The notes below the pieces were generated by a model. The model was not told the origin of the DNA, did not search any database, and saw only the letters and a list, made by a program, of their open reading frames with translations. A program made the translations under genes and the position numbers. A stretch of DNA of 36,869 nucleotides from NCBI GenBank assembly GCA_020440825.1, contig JAGRNJ010000032.1, positions 1-36,869 on the forward strand, written 5' to 3'. Below are positions 9,477-18,743 of this stretch, piece by piece (the stretch's first letter is position 1; each line of letters opens with the position of its first letter). Origin of the DNA: Leptospiraceae bacterium. GTDB taxonomy: Bacteria > Spirochaetota > Leptospiria > Turneriellales > Turneriellaceae.

Positions 9477-9742
9477 ATGAGCAATTCATAATCTCAGAAT
9501 AACTAAGTTGAGCACTGCACCATAGAAAGCGAGTCCATCCGTCATACCATGATCTGGATTTGACTTAGTGTTACAAAAAAGCTTGCTTTTTTGTTGAAAA
9601 GGCTATGAAATGGTACATCACTTTTACTGAGTTCTAAGCTATCTCTACTCACCGGAAAACCCGGTAGAAGGAGGGTCTTGAGAGCAAGGCCAGGGGGAAT
9701 TTTTTATCCTGACTCTTCGCTCTTTGCAGGATCCTCCTTTTT
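9477..9742. other. Intergenic gap between convergent genes
   Basis: The 266 bases lie between the hydrolase stop and the hpt stop. I see no tRNA or convincing reading frame. It holds a symmetric A/T-rich hairpin (9573-9594) and a small hairpin ACCGG/CCGGT at 9651-9665. There is also a weak 6-bp stem ATCCTG/CAGGAT around 9707-9733 followed by a T-run on the plus strand. It is probably just the shared 3' region. Confidence 0.5.
9573..9594. terminator. Symmetric hairpin, possible bidirectional terminator
   Basis: ACAAAAAAGC and GCTTTTTTGT are exact reverse complements separated by TT, so the element reads the same on both strands. A-tract, short GC core and T-tract fit a weak bidirectional terminator between the convergent hydrolase and hpt genes. 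The GC core is very short, so termination strength is doubtful. Confidence 0.4.
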
Positions 9743-10303
9743 TTATTCTTTTCGGACGTATGAAGCAGCGGGAAAATCTGGTGATATTGAGCCAATGTAC
9801 GGCAGGTTGCGCAAGTATCCCTGATAATCGAGCCCATAGCCAACAACAAAATGATCTTCGATATCAAATCCGGTATATTTCACCGGAAAGTCGAGTTTCA
9901 TTTTTTGCGACTTGACCAGCAAAGAGACAATTTCGAGAGAAGCAGGGTTTCTTGTATATAGCATGCTCATCACATTATTCAAGGTTAAACCTGTATCAAT
10001 TATATCTTCAGCAATAATCACGTTCTCGCCCGAGATATCATGACTTAAGTCTTTGACTATTTTTATATTTCCTGAAGAGGCCATGGTATTGCCGTAACTG
10101 CTGACTTCCATAAAATCAACCTTTACCGGAATGCGTATTGCCCTGATTAGGTCGGCCAAAAAGATAAAAGAACCCTTTAGGGTTCCGATGATGCGCAACG
10201 GAGCCTTATCTGCATAGTCTTTTGAAATCTGCTCGCCTAATTCTTGAACTCGAGCTGCAAGAGCCTGAGCCGAAATTTCGGGTGATATAGAATGTTCTTT
10301 CAC
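9743..10303 (-). CDS. hpt: Hypoxanthine phosphoribosyltransferase
   Basis: The enzyme makes IMP or GMP from hypoxanthine or guanine and PRPP in purine salvage. The PRPP-binding loop EDIIDTG is present with the preceding VIIA, and GTLKGSFIFLADLIR is the conserved first-strand region. At 186 residues it is normal in length. It starts with GTG at 10303, and the GTGA sequence overlaps the stop of the CBS-domain gene by four bases, which indicates coupling. The C-terminal FVVGYGLDYQGYLRNLPYIG matches the family and supports the assignment over other phosphoribosyltransferases. Confidence 0.95.
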   Translation of the reverse strand: MKEHSISPEISAQALAARVQELGEQISKDYADKAPLRIIGTLKGSFIFLADLIRAIRIPVKVDFMEVSSYGNTMASSGNIKIVKDLSHDISGENVIIAEDIIDTGLTLNNVMSMLYTRNPASLEIVSLLVKSQKMKLDFPVKYTGFDIEDHFVVGYGLDYQGYLRNLPYIGSISPDFPAASYVRKE

Positions 10304-10761
10304 TTGCTTAAGATAAGTTTATCGTAAACTTTTACCAGATCAATAATTGAAACCAGGCCAATGAGCTTGCCACCATCGAGCACCGGTACTGTACGTTGAT
10401 TGTGGCGGGAAATCAATCTTACCGCATCGGCAAGACTTGCCTCTGGAACCAGATATTCGAGATGGGGTTCTTTGATAATATCGCGTAGCGGGGTACGCAA
10501 GTAATCCATCTTATCAGAAAAGCTTTCCAGATAGCTGACATGCAATAAATCCCAACTGGTCAAAACCGACCATGGGGCCCCTTCATGGGTTATGATCATA
10601 CCATTAATGCGGTTTTCGATCATGGTTCTAGCCGCAGTTGCCAGAAGTTCAGAGTCTTCAAGCGTAACAACATCGGTTGTCATAATTTCAGAAACCTGCA
10701 TGCCGGTTGCGAGTTTTAATCCCGCCAGAGTCTTTTCCAGTGCTTTTTCAGGGGTACTCAT
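10300..10761 (-). CDS. CBS-domain pair protein
   Basis: The 153-residue protein consists almost entirely of two CBS motifs (about residues 22-80 and 90-150). They carry the typical MTTDVVTLEDSE start and the VPVLDGGKLIGLVSIIDLV end. Tandem CBS units bind adenine nucleotides or related ligands and regulate a partner. The ribosome site AAGGA precedes the ATG by about seven bases. It is wedged between an acyltransferase and hpt and overlaps hpt by four bases, so regulation linked to purine nucleotide status is a reasonable guess but not shown. Confidence 0.88.
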   Translation of the reverse strand: MSTPEKALEKTLAGLKLATGMQVSEIMTTDVVTLEDSELLATAARTMIENRINGMIITHEGAPWSVLTSWDLLHVSYLESFSDKMDYLRTPLRDIIKEPHLEYLVPEASLADAVRLISRHNQRTVPVLDGGKLIGLVSIIDLVKVYDKLILSK

Positions 10762-10773
10762 TGTTTATCCTTT

Positions 10774-11532
10774 TCAAGTTATTATCAGATCTCGATCTTT
10801 TATTTCGCGGTTGATTTCATGTTGAATACGGTATCGTATATTCTGATTGATTTCTTTGACGAATCTGGCATCTTTGATGTCTTTTTTACTGTATTTTGAA
10901 AAATCAATCGGTGGTAAAAAAATGATCTTCCATTTTGCGGGAAACGGTATAGGGTTTAGAACAAACGGAACCGACGCCCCAATAATATCTTTGAATAGAT
11001 CAATTTTTGCCAGATTGTAATGAGTTTCTTCTGCACCAATGATTACAGCCGGTATTACCGGTGCTTTTTCCATAATTGCGAGTGGTACAAAACCGGGATT
11101 AAAATCTACAAGCTTGTACATGCTGCTCGATACTTTAAAATTGCCATCTGCACCTTCCGGAAAAATGACCAGCATGTTGTCATCTCGCAATACCTGCAAA
11201 CCTTCTCGAAGATCGGCAGGAAAAAAACCAAAATGACGCATCAGGCCGCTTTTTAACGGTGAATCGAACCAGAATGAATGTGCCATAATTCTGGGCTTTC
11301 GGCTTAAGGTTTTTCGCAATGAGTAACCAAGCATGAAAGCATCAAACCCCAGGGCATCGGAATGATTTGCAACCACGATACCCCGCCCGTTGAGCGGAAG
11401 GTGTTCCCAGCCATGGATCTCGAGTCGAAAATAATCGCAGAAAAAATCATGCAGAGATTCGGGCAAGACTTTCAAAATAGCCCCCAATTGTGCGCCGAAC
11501 TCAAATTGCGGGTCATTTTCCTGAAATGCCAT
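10774..11532 (-). CDS. Lysophospholipid acyltransferase-like protein (PlsC/LPLAT superfamily)
   Basis: The protein has the acyltransferase catalytic motif in the form NHSDALGFD, with His57 and Asp64 six residues apart rather than four. The acceptor-binding FPEG lies at 124-127. The wider spacing resembles the MGAT-like LPLAT branch rather than classical PlsC. It probably transfers acyl chains to a lysolipid or similar acceptor at the inner membrane. At 252 residues there is no clear membrane helix. No ribosome site is visible before the ATG; instead a 7-bp inverted repeat sits ten bases upstream. It leads the operon with the CBS gene and hpt. Confidence 0.82.
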   Translation of the reverse strand: MAFQENDPQFEFGAQLGAILKVLPESLHDFFCDYFRLEIHGWEHLPLNGRGIVVANHSDALGFDAFMLGYSLRKTLSRKPRIMAHSFWFDSPLKSGLMRHFGFFPADLREGLQVLRDDNMLVIFPEGADGNFKVSSSMYKLVDFNPGFVPLAIMEKAPVIPAVIIGAEETHYNLAKIDLFKDIIGASVPFVLNPIPFPAKWKIIFLPPIDFSKYSKKDIKDARFVKEINQNIRYRIQHEINREIKDRDLIIT

Positions 11533-11774
11533 AGCGTAAGGTACGTCATGTTTTTATGACGTCAAGTCGATTATTTCCATTGTCTTTTCCTCCAGTGAGG
11601 CGTGAAAGAATATGTTTATGATTTTTTTTAACGAACAGGGAGCATAACCGCCAAAGAAAAGATTTTGTTGTTTAAGAAAATTCTTCCAAAGTTATCGTAT
11701 TCCAAATATTCTGTAGAATTTATAGTTCAAGCCTCTCTGATTGACACCCTGCTCAAAGATTACAATCGAGCAAA
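11533..11774. promoter_or_regulatory. Divergent intergenic region, acyltransferase operon / sirtuin
   Basis: This 242-base AT-rich region must carry the promoters of both flanking units. It includes the inverted repeat at 11543-11562, a perfect 12-bp inverted repeat ATTCTGTAGAAT at 11708-11719, and TTCCAAA repeated 16 bases apart (11684 and 11700). A TTGACA at 11741 has TACAAT at 11761, but the 14-base spacing is too short for a good promoter. No RNA gene is apparent. Confidence 0.45.
11543..11562. repeat. Inverted repeat upstream of the acyltransferase start
   Basis: ACGTCAT and ATGACGT are exact reverse complements separated by six bases (GTTTTT). The repeat ends ten bases before the acyltransferase ATG on the minus strand, where an operator or a hairpin in the leader would affect expression of that operon. 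Confidence 0.5.
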
Positions 11775-12518
11775 ATGTCTGACAATGAAGTTCTCACACC
11801 TGCCATCCGCGCTCTGCTGAAATCGAAGAATCCTATGATTCTCACTGGGGCAGGAATCAGTGCAGAAAGTGGAATACCGACCTTCCGCGGCAAAGATGGA
11901 TACTGGCGCAATCATGACCCCCTGACGCTGGCTACCCCTGAAGCGTTTGCTAAAGATTCACGTACCGTGTGGGAGTGGTATAATTATCGCAAAGAAATTA
12001 TCACCAGTAAACAACCGAATGCAGGCCATTTTGCTATTGTTAAACTCAAAGAATTACTGCCTGATCTTACAGTCATTACCCAGAATGTGGATGGCCTGCA
12101 CCAGCGTGCCGGCCTGATTGAATTGTATGAGATGCATGGCAATATTTTCAAGATGAAATGCCTTTCCTGCAATACAATTAGCATCAATTCAGAGACGACG
12201 CTCGAATCTTTGTTTTGTCCTGAGTGTGGTTCAAATCGGGTACGTCCCAATGTCGTCTGGTTTGGAGAATCGATTCCGGGTGAAATAATAAATTCCATAC
12301 TCGATACAGTGAGAAACGCAGACTTGATTATGACGATCGGTACCTCAGGAACTGTTTATCCCGCAGCAGGGTTTGCAATTGAAGTCAGACGCAGAGAGGG
12401 TGTCGTAATTGATATCAATCCCGATGCAAACAGTGCATTCAGTAATGATATTCTCATACGAGAACCTGCCGGTTTAGCACTGCCGCGTCTGGTCGAACAG
12501 TTCAGTGCATTGCGCTGA
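11775..12518 (+). CDS. cobB: NAD-dependent protein deacylase, sirtuin with SIRT5/CobB-type acyl pocket
   Basis: Sirtuins remove acyl groups from lysine using NAD. The NAD-binding GAGIS is at 25-29, QNVD at 103-106, and catalytic His121 is in EMHGN. Four zinc cysteines lie at 129, 132, 148 and 151. Tyr69-x-x-Arg72 in WYNYRKE matches the Tyr/Arg pair that binds succinyl and malonyl groups in SIRT5 and CobB, so desuccinylase or demalonylase activity is likely in addition to deacetylation. At 247 residues the length is normal. Its last 17 bases overlap the 3' end of the convergent TPR/propeller gene. Confidence 0.93.
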   Translation: MSDNEVLTPAIRALLKSKNPMILTGAGISAESGIPTFRGKDGYWRNHDPLTLATPEAFAKDSRTVWEWYNYRKEIITSKQPNAGHFAIVKLKELLPDLTVITQNVDGLHQRAGLIELYEMHGNIFKMKCLSCNTISINSETTLESLFCPECGSNRVRPNVVWFGESIPGEIINSILDTVRNADLIMTIGTSGTVYPAAGFAIEVRRREGVVIDINPDANSAFSNDILIREPAGLALPRLVEQFSALR

Positions 12519-14085
12519 AGGGTATCGAACTCAACGGACGGTATAAAATGTCGATACCTGCATCGAGGTAACCGATCCAGATATAGTCGTCTTCAATTTC
12601 AATCTGTTGTATTTCATTCGAGCGAAGACCATCGATCGCTGAAATTTTAGTCAAGGTCTCTTTCTCTCGATCAAATACCCGAATGCCACTGCCGGTGGTG
12701 CCTATCCAGATTTCTTTTTCCCGTTTCTCTATTACGGTGGGAAAGGGGATACCCCAATTCATAAATTTAATTTTACCGTTCTCGATATCATACTGGTAAA
12801 CACCTTTGGTATGGACGGCTATCCACAAAAATCGACCATCGATTTTCAAGGCTTTGACATTATTTTCATGCAGGAAGCCGTTTTCCCTGTTCAAATAGGT
12901 TTTCTTATCGCTTTGCTTGTCAACTAAAACCACGCCATTATTGAGGGTACCAATAGCCAGGTAACGGTGGTCGGCATCCATTGCAAAAACCGTATTGCTT
13001 TTAACGTAGCTCGACGAATCCAGTAGATTCAGATTTTTTTTGATCAAGTCATACTGTATAAGCCCGCGGCTCAAAGTAGAAAAATACAGGAACCGGTCAT
13101 CTTTGATAACGTTCTGTGCCAGGTTAAAAACCTGGGATTCACTGCGCAATTCTGAAACCGAAGAATTCTTTTTATTATAGATGTAAATACCATCAAATGT
13201 ATTGACGAAGACCTGCTCAAAATCGACATGAATTCCACGAACCTGAGCAGAAGGAATCCTGATTTTTTCGGTTGTATTGCTCGAACGTACATATCGGTAC
13301 AAGCCGCCATTAAAAGTGGCTATCCAGATATCGTCGCCGTCTGTTTTGATATCGGTGATTGATTTATCGGTAAAACCTTTGTTAATATCAAATCTTTGTA
13401 ATGTAATATTGCGCAGAGACATCCGTAGCTGCGCCGTTTTCGGATGCCCAAGTTCAAAGGCACTCATATAATTTGTATAAGCAAGGCGGGGTTGTTTTCC
13501 TCGTTCGGCATACAGATCTGCAAGCCGACGATGCAGCCGGGCGCGGGTCAGTTTGCTGATTTTGGTTTCAATCTTCGGAAATCTGAGAACAAACTCATAT
13601 TTCTCAATTGATTTTTCCCATTCCCGGTTGGTTTCATAAATTTCTGCCTGATAAATATGAGAATGAATATAAAAAGGAGCACTGGCACCGGCTTTTTGAT
13701 ATTCATCAAACTGGTACAAAGCCCGGCGCAAGTTTTTAATTTCATAGTAGCATTGCCCGAGTCGAAAGGTCAACGTTCTGCGGTGTTTAGAATAAGGGTA
13801 GCGGGTCTGGGTCAAATGGTAATAGCGAATTGCCGCATGCCAGTCCTGCAGATAGCGGGCACTTTCAGCCGCCAGATAAATGGCCTCGCGCGTTTCATAT
13901 TCGAGAGGATATTCCTCAATAAATTTTTCGAGAGAAGTTCTTGCTGAGGTATAATCTTTTGCAGCAAAAGCTTCACTGCCCGCACGAAAGTCCTTTAAGA
14001 TTTCATCAATATTTCTTTGTGCAAAGGATGTATTGGTCATCAAAACAGTAATGCATATTATTGTAAAAATATTCAGTTTTTTCAT
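12502..14085 (-). CDS. Exported TPR plus two-component-regulator-type propeller protein
   Basis: The 527-residue protein begins with a signal peptide (cleavage likely after SFA, residues 20-22). Residues 25-215 are helical TPR-like repeats (for example SARTSLEKFIEEYP and RALYQFDEYQKAG). The rest consists of propeller blades of about 40-45 residues with the recurring IWIATFNGGLYRY and IWIGTTGSGIRVFD pattern. Such Reg_prop blades are known from extracellular sensor parts of hybrid two-component systems, but no membrane helix or kinase follows here. It is the last gene of a minus-strand run that begins with eno. The function is unknown; periplasmic scaffolding or ligand binding is inferred. Confidence 0.8.
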   Translation of the reverse strand: MKKLNIFTIICITVLMTNTSFAQRNIDEILKDFRAGSEAFAAKDYTSARTSLEKFIEEYPLEYETREAIYLAAESARYLQDWHAAIRYYHLTQTRYPYSKHRRTLTFRLGQCYYEIKNLRRALYQFDEYQKAGASAPFYIHSHIYQAEIYETNREWEKSIEKYEFVLRFPKIETKISKLTRARLHRRLADLYAERGKQPRLAYTNYMSAFELGHPKTAQLRMSLRNITLQRFDINKGFTDKSITDIKTDGDDIWIATFNGGLYRYVRSSNTTEKIRIPSAQVRGIHVDFEQVFVNTFDGIYIYNKKNSSVSELRSESQVFNLAQNVIKDDRFLYFSTLSRGLIQYDLIKKNLNLLDSSSYVKSNTVFAMDADHRYLAIGTLNNGVVLVDKQSDKKTYLNRENGFLHENNVKALKIDGRFLWIAVHTKGVYQYDIENGKIKFMNWGIPFPTVIEKREKEIWIGTTGSGIRVFDREKETLTKISAIDGLRSNEIQQIEIEDDYIWIGYLDAGIDILYRPLSSIPFSAMH

Positions 14086-14103
14086 ATTGGTTTCCGGCCT
14101 TTT

Positions 14104-15522
14104 TCAGGGTTGTAATGTGCTCTGCGGAATATAAATCTGCAATCCCGAATTGAGTCTACAGTATTTATCGGCCAGTTCCGGAAAATTCTGCAATCTGGTC
14201 GCCAGAATCAAAGTTAAGGTATGATCGGGTTCCGTCAATATTGTAGAAGATATAAGAATTCGATGATTGCGCAACACTTCCTGTGGCAAGTGCATAATGG
14301 TTTTTGATTTCAACCGATTATTATCCGATAAAAGAATCTCTTTGAGCAGGGTTCTCTCGTCTAATAAGCCTGAGTTTGCCAGGGCCTGTAAATTATCATG
14401 CAATATTCTACTTTTGATATCTGCTTTCAAACGATTGATAAATTCTCTGGCCGCTGCTACATCATTTTTGAGCAGCAAAGCAAGACAGGCTGAATGGGCA
14501 AACGTGACTGATTTACAGCGGTTTGCCAGCAGGTTTCCAGAGGTACTCTCCCGCAATTCAGCGTACTGAGAAAAGAGATACACAGGGCGGATGTAAGTTG
14601 TTTCACTGGCTATCTGCCGAATTATTTTTTCCCGCGCGGACGATGAAATTATAGTACTACCAGTATTCAATGATAAGAGCAGCAGCCGGGCCATTTCTGG
14701 GGAATTCAGAGTTGCAAAGGATATCGATTCGATATTCAGGAGTTTGAATCGAAGCAGGTATTCTAAAAGTTCTTCCTGAATTTCGGTTGAAAGAGATCTT
14801 GTCTGTTTCAGTTCAATTTTATTCTTCCAGACTCTCTCAACCCCAGAGTCAAGATTCAGAGTATGTTTTTGCAGATAGGCGAGATACCAGTAAAGCCCGG
14901 TTATAGAATTCTTCGGATCAAAGAACCTCTCGGTGTAATATGGCCGAAGATCAAGCAGCAGCTTTTGCCTGCTCGTATTGTCTAATCTGAGCCAAAGTCG
15001 ATCATAGTTGTGCTCTATATACATGCGCTGCACAAGATTGCGATCCCTTTCATCGGGATTTTGAATCGCTTCGATGTATATCAGCAATAAAGGAAAAGAT
15101 GAAACCCCGGAACGAAGAATGAATTCTATTTCCTGACGCAGGCGGGTAGGGTGAATAGCGTAGAGTGTGTTCAACCCAGACTTTGCATTTGTCGAAGATC
15201 GGGTCGTTTTCAGGTAATCAATAATGCTGTAAAAATCTTTACGATTCTTGCGGCGTGCAAAAAGATCTAGTATAAGCTTTGCTGCGCTTTCATCAGTCTC
15301 GAGCGGAAGATGCAATCTCAGCAGGTCAAGGTCTTCTTCACTTGCAGATTGCTGTATTGTCTTTATTGCATTTTTTCGATCATGGACATTTACTGACCTT
15401 AATTGTTTGGTAACAGTCTCCAGGGTTGCGAGATTCAATTTTTGAGCAAATCGAGCTGCGGGAAAGAAAGTGAACAGAAGAATTAAAAAAACTGTTGCAG
15501 GTAGTTTAATTGAAGATCTCAA
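14104..15522 (-). CDS. Exported helical-repeat protein of unknown function (TTG start)
   Basis: No in-frame ATG fits. The frame extends upstream to 15618 but overlaps the preceding gene. TTG at 15522-15520 forms a TTGA overlap with the preceding stop and has GGAGAG five bases upstream. From it the protein has 472 residues and a clear signal peptide (RSSIKLPATVFLILLFTFF, cleavage near RFA). The mature part is rich in leucine-containing helix pairs resembling HEAT-type repeats. I recognise no named family. It lies between the FtsB-like gene and the TPR/propeller gene and is probably co-translated with the former. Confidence 0.75.
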   Translation of the reverse strand: MRSSIKLPATVFLILLFTFFPAARFAQKLNLATLETVTKQLRSVNVHDRKNAIKTIQQSASEEDLDLLRLHLPLETDESAAKLILDLFARRKNRKDFYSIIDYLKTTRSSTNAKSGLNTLYAIHPTRLRQEIEFILRSGVSSFPLLLIYIEAIQNPDERDRNLVQRMYIEHNYDRLWLRLDNTSRQKLLLDLRPYYTERFFDPKNSITGLYWYLAYLQKHTLNLDSGVERVWKNKIELKQTRSLSTEIQEELLEYLLRFKLLNIESISFATLNSPEMARLLLLSLNTGSTIISSSAREKIIRQIASETTYIRPVYLFSQYAELRESTSGNLLANRCKSVTFAHSACLALLLKNDVAAAREFINRLKADIKSRILHDNLQALANSGLLDERTLLKEILLSDNNRLKSKTIMHLPQEVLRNHRILISSTILTEPDHTLTLILATRLQNFPELADKYCRLNSGLQIYIPQSTLQP

Positions 15523-15962
15523 TCGCTCTCCATTGGTTTCTGCTTCGTTTTGCGCCAGAATAAAAAAGTCATCAATAACAGTAGCACACTGGAACCGAGT
15601 ACATAGACTCGCTGCCAAAGTGAGGTATTATTTTTTTGAACCTGGTCTTTGACGATTTCATTTGATTCTTCCTGAAATTTCAAGATACTTACCTTCTCAG
15701 GAAAAAGTAAAAATTCCCGGGCAAAAGCTTCGAGCGCTTTGTCCTTGTCGGTAAGGATCGTAAGTTTTTTTCGCAAAGCTGATTTCTGGTCTTCAAAAGC
15801 CTGAATTTTCTGTTCCAGCCGAGTTTTCTCTGCCAGAGCAGAACGGTAGTTCAGATACCCATTCTCACCCAGAATCAGAACATAACCGGTGAACAAAGCA
15901 AGCAGTAAAATGAATGGCCAGAAAAGCCAGTGCTGGGTACTGTTCTTGAGAAACGACAGCAT
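15519..15962 (-). CDS. FtsB/DivIC-like septum formation initiator protein with an extra C-terminal membrane helix
   Basis: The 147-residue protein has a membrane segment (about 13-31), a coiled coil (about 40-75), and the characteristic KALEAFAREFLLFPEKVSIL end found in FtsB/DivIC, which connect division proteins FtsL and FtsQ/DivIB. Its position right behind eno (TAG directly followed by ATG) matches the eno-ftsB order known in many proteobacteria. Unusually, a second hydrophobic helix (about 115-134) and a basic tail follow, so both ends would be cytoplasmic. Family membership is likely, though ordinary FtsB has only one helix. Confidence 0.82.
   Translation of the reverse strand: MLSFLKNSTQHWLFWPFILLLALFTGYVLILGENGYLNYRSALAEKTRLEQKIQAFEDQKSALRKKLTILTDKDKALEAFAREFLLFPEKVSILKFQEESNEIVKDQVQKNNTSLWQRVYVLGSSVLLLLMTFLFWRKTKQKPMESD
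15526..15531 (-). promoter_or_regulatory. Ribosome binding site deciding the TTG start
   Basis: GGAGAG on the minus strand, with GGAG five bases before TTG 15522. It lies inside the last codons of the FtsB-like gene and supports a coupled TTG start for the exported repeat protein rather than the longer frame. Confidence 0.65.
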
Positions 15963-17290
<1,328 letters not shown>

Positions 17291-17316
17291 GCACATCGGG
17301 AAGCTTTCCTGCCATA

Positions 17317-18486
17317 ATGAATCCTGTTCGCACTGCATGGCGCAAGTATAATCGCGAAGACTGCACGATTAGAGTCGGGGTTCGTCCCGGTTTTGAAGCT
17401 GAGCTGGCGTTAGAGATGAATAACCTCGGTTTACCAAGTACTGTGCACGATGGGTATCTGGAACTGAAAGCAAACCTGCGCGTGCTGCCAGTTCTTCTCA
17501 AAAATTTATTCTGTGCAGAAAATATCAATGTACTGATGGATGCCTTTCTGGTAAAATCCTATCCGGAACTCTTTGATCGAGTGCAGAGAATTCCCTGGGA
17601 GAATATACTGGGTCAACACGGTCCGGGTAAAATTCTTGTCTCAACCACACACAGCCGCCTGCACCATACCGACAATATCGCGAATTCGATTCAGGAAGCG
17701 ATAGTAAAACGATTGGGACTGAAAAGCGGCGATCATTCTGCCCTGGCAGATGTTTGTATTCAGCTTGAAAATGACCGTGCGAGCCTGTTGGCCAGTATAG
17801 GACGCGGATTATACAAACGGGACTATCGTCCGCAGATCGGGGTCGCTCCTTTCAAACCGACGATTGCAGCAGCTCTTTTGCTCTGGGCAAAAACCGGGCA
17901 GAGCGCGCCAGCCTTGGTTTGGGATCCGTTTTGTGGCTCCGGTACATTTTTACTTGAAGCAGCCGCCATGTCCGTTGGTGAATCTGTACCTCATGATATT
18001 GACTGGCAAAAATTACCATTTTTCACAAAAGCAGTACCATCGCGCATTGAACGTAAACAGATGATTGCTCTGCACGGTATTCTTGCATCAGATCTTGACC
18101 CGGGTGCAATTCTAGACTGTCAAAAGAATTTTAAGAATTTGACACACAGGCTCAATAAAGCAGGCGCAAAAGAATTGCCTTTCACTTATGAATGTGAACA
18201 AAATGACTTTTTGAATATTCCCGATGAATTATTTGATAAAAGAAAAAAAGCGAATTCTGAAAATTGGATTATTGCGAATCTACCCTATGATGAAAGAATT
18301 TCGGTACAGGCCGATTTTTTTGAAAAGGTAGCAAAAAAGCTGAAAAGGTGCGGGGGCGGATGGCAGGTATTGCTGATTGTGCCACCGTTTGCCGAAAAAC
18401 ATTTTCGGTTTTTGTTAAACCAGCGGGAGAAAATCGTGCTCTCAGGAAAACTCAAACTGAAAGCGCTCACTGGAAAAATAGATTGA
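17317..18486 (+). CDS. Class I SAM-dependent RNA methyltransferase, RlmL-N/UPF0020 (COG0116) type
   Basis: The 389-residue protein matches the THUMP plus methyltransferase family that methylates guanine N2 in 23S rRNA. The N-terminal IRVGVRPGFEAELALEM is the conserved start. The SAM-binding motif is DPFCGSGTFLLEAA, and the catalytic motif IV reads NLPYDERI in place of the usual NPPYGER. Either change may be lineage-specific. The exact rRNA site is not readable from sequence, so I give no symbol. It diverges from eno and is followed after 29 bases by a tiny membrane protein gene. Confidence 0.85.
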   Translation: MNPVRTAWRKYNREDCTIRVGVRPGFEAELALEMNNLGLPSTVHDGYLELKANLRVLPVLLKNLFCAENINVLMDAFLVKSYPELFDRVQRIPWENILGQHGPGKILVSTTHSRLHHTDNIANSIQEAIVKRLGLKSGDHSALADVCIQLENDRASLLASIGRGLYKRDYRPQIGVAPFKPTIAAALLLWAKTGQSAPALVWDPFCGSGTFLLEAAAMSVGESVPHDIDWQKLPFFTKAVPSRIERKQMIALHGILASDLDPGAILDCQKNFKNLTHRLNKAGAKELPFTYECEQNDFLNIPDELFDKRKKANSENWIIANLPYDERISVQADFFEKVAKKLKRCGGGWQVLLIVPPFAEKHFRFLLNQREKIVLSGKLKLKALTGKID

Positions 18487-18515
18487 CAGGCGAAATTCCC
18501 TGAATATTATTCAGC

Positions 18516-18701
18516 ATGAGTAAAAAAAGACCTGACGCAATTCTTGTTATTCTGGCTGTTGTGATACTGGCAATATTTGCCCCCGGAATCACTTACTTCA
18601 TAATTTCCGGTATGTGGCAGATATTGAAGATTGCATTGATTATTTTGTCTATTGTGATCATTTTTCTGTTTATTGTTAGTGTAGTTCGCGGTAAAAAATA
18701 A
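18516..18701 (+). CDS. Small two-helix membrane protein, 61 residues
   Basis: The frame encodes a basic start (MSKKRPD), two hydrophobic helices (about 8-28 and 35-56) with a short turn, and a basic end (VRGKK), so both termini probably face the cytosol. No family is recognised and there is no good ribosome site. It fills most of the space between the methyltransferase and the MlaC-like gene in the same direction, and its clean topology favours a real gene. Confidence 0.6.
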   Translation: MSKKRPDAILVILAVVILAIFAPGITYFIISGMWQILKIALIILSIVIIFLFIVSVVRGKK

Positions 18702-18743
18702 GAACGTCTTGTGATTGCTTTCGTCTAAAGACCGGAGCCTATC

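Noticed and set aside
9477..9742. Possible tRNA or small RNA in the gap
   Set aside because: No cloverleaf or strong independent promoter could be seen; only short hairpins.
11741..11766. TTGACA/TACAAT as the sirtuin promoter
   Set aside because: Spacing is only 14 bases and the -10 would lie nine bases before the start codon; not convincing.
15523..15618. Upstream 32 residues of the exported repeat protein frame
   Set aside because: They lie within the FtsB-like gene and would hide the signal peptide; the TTG with its ribosome site is better.
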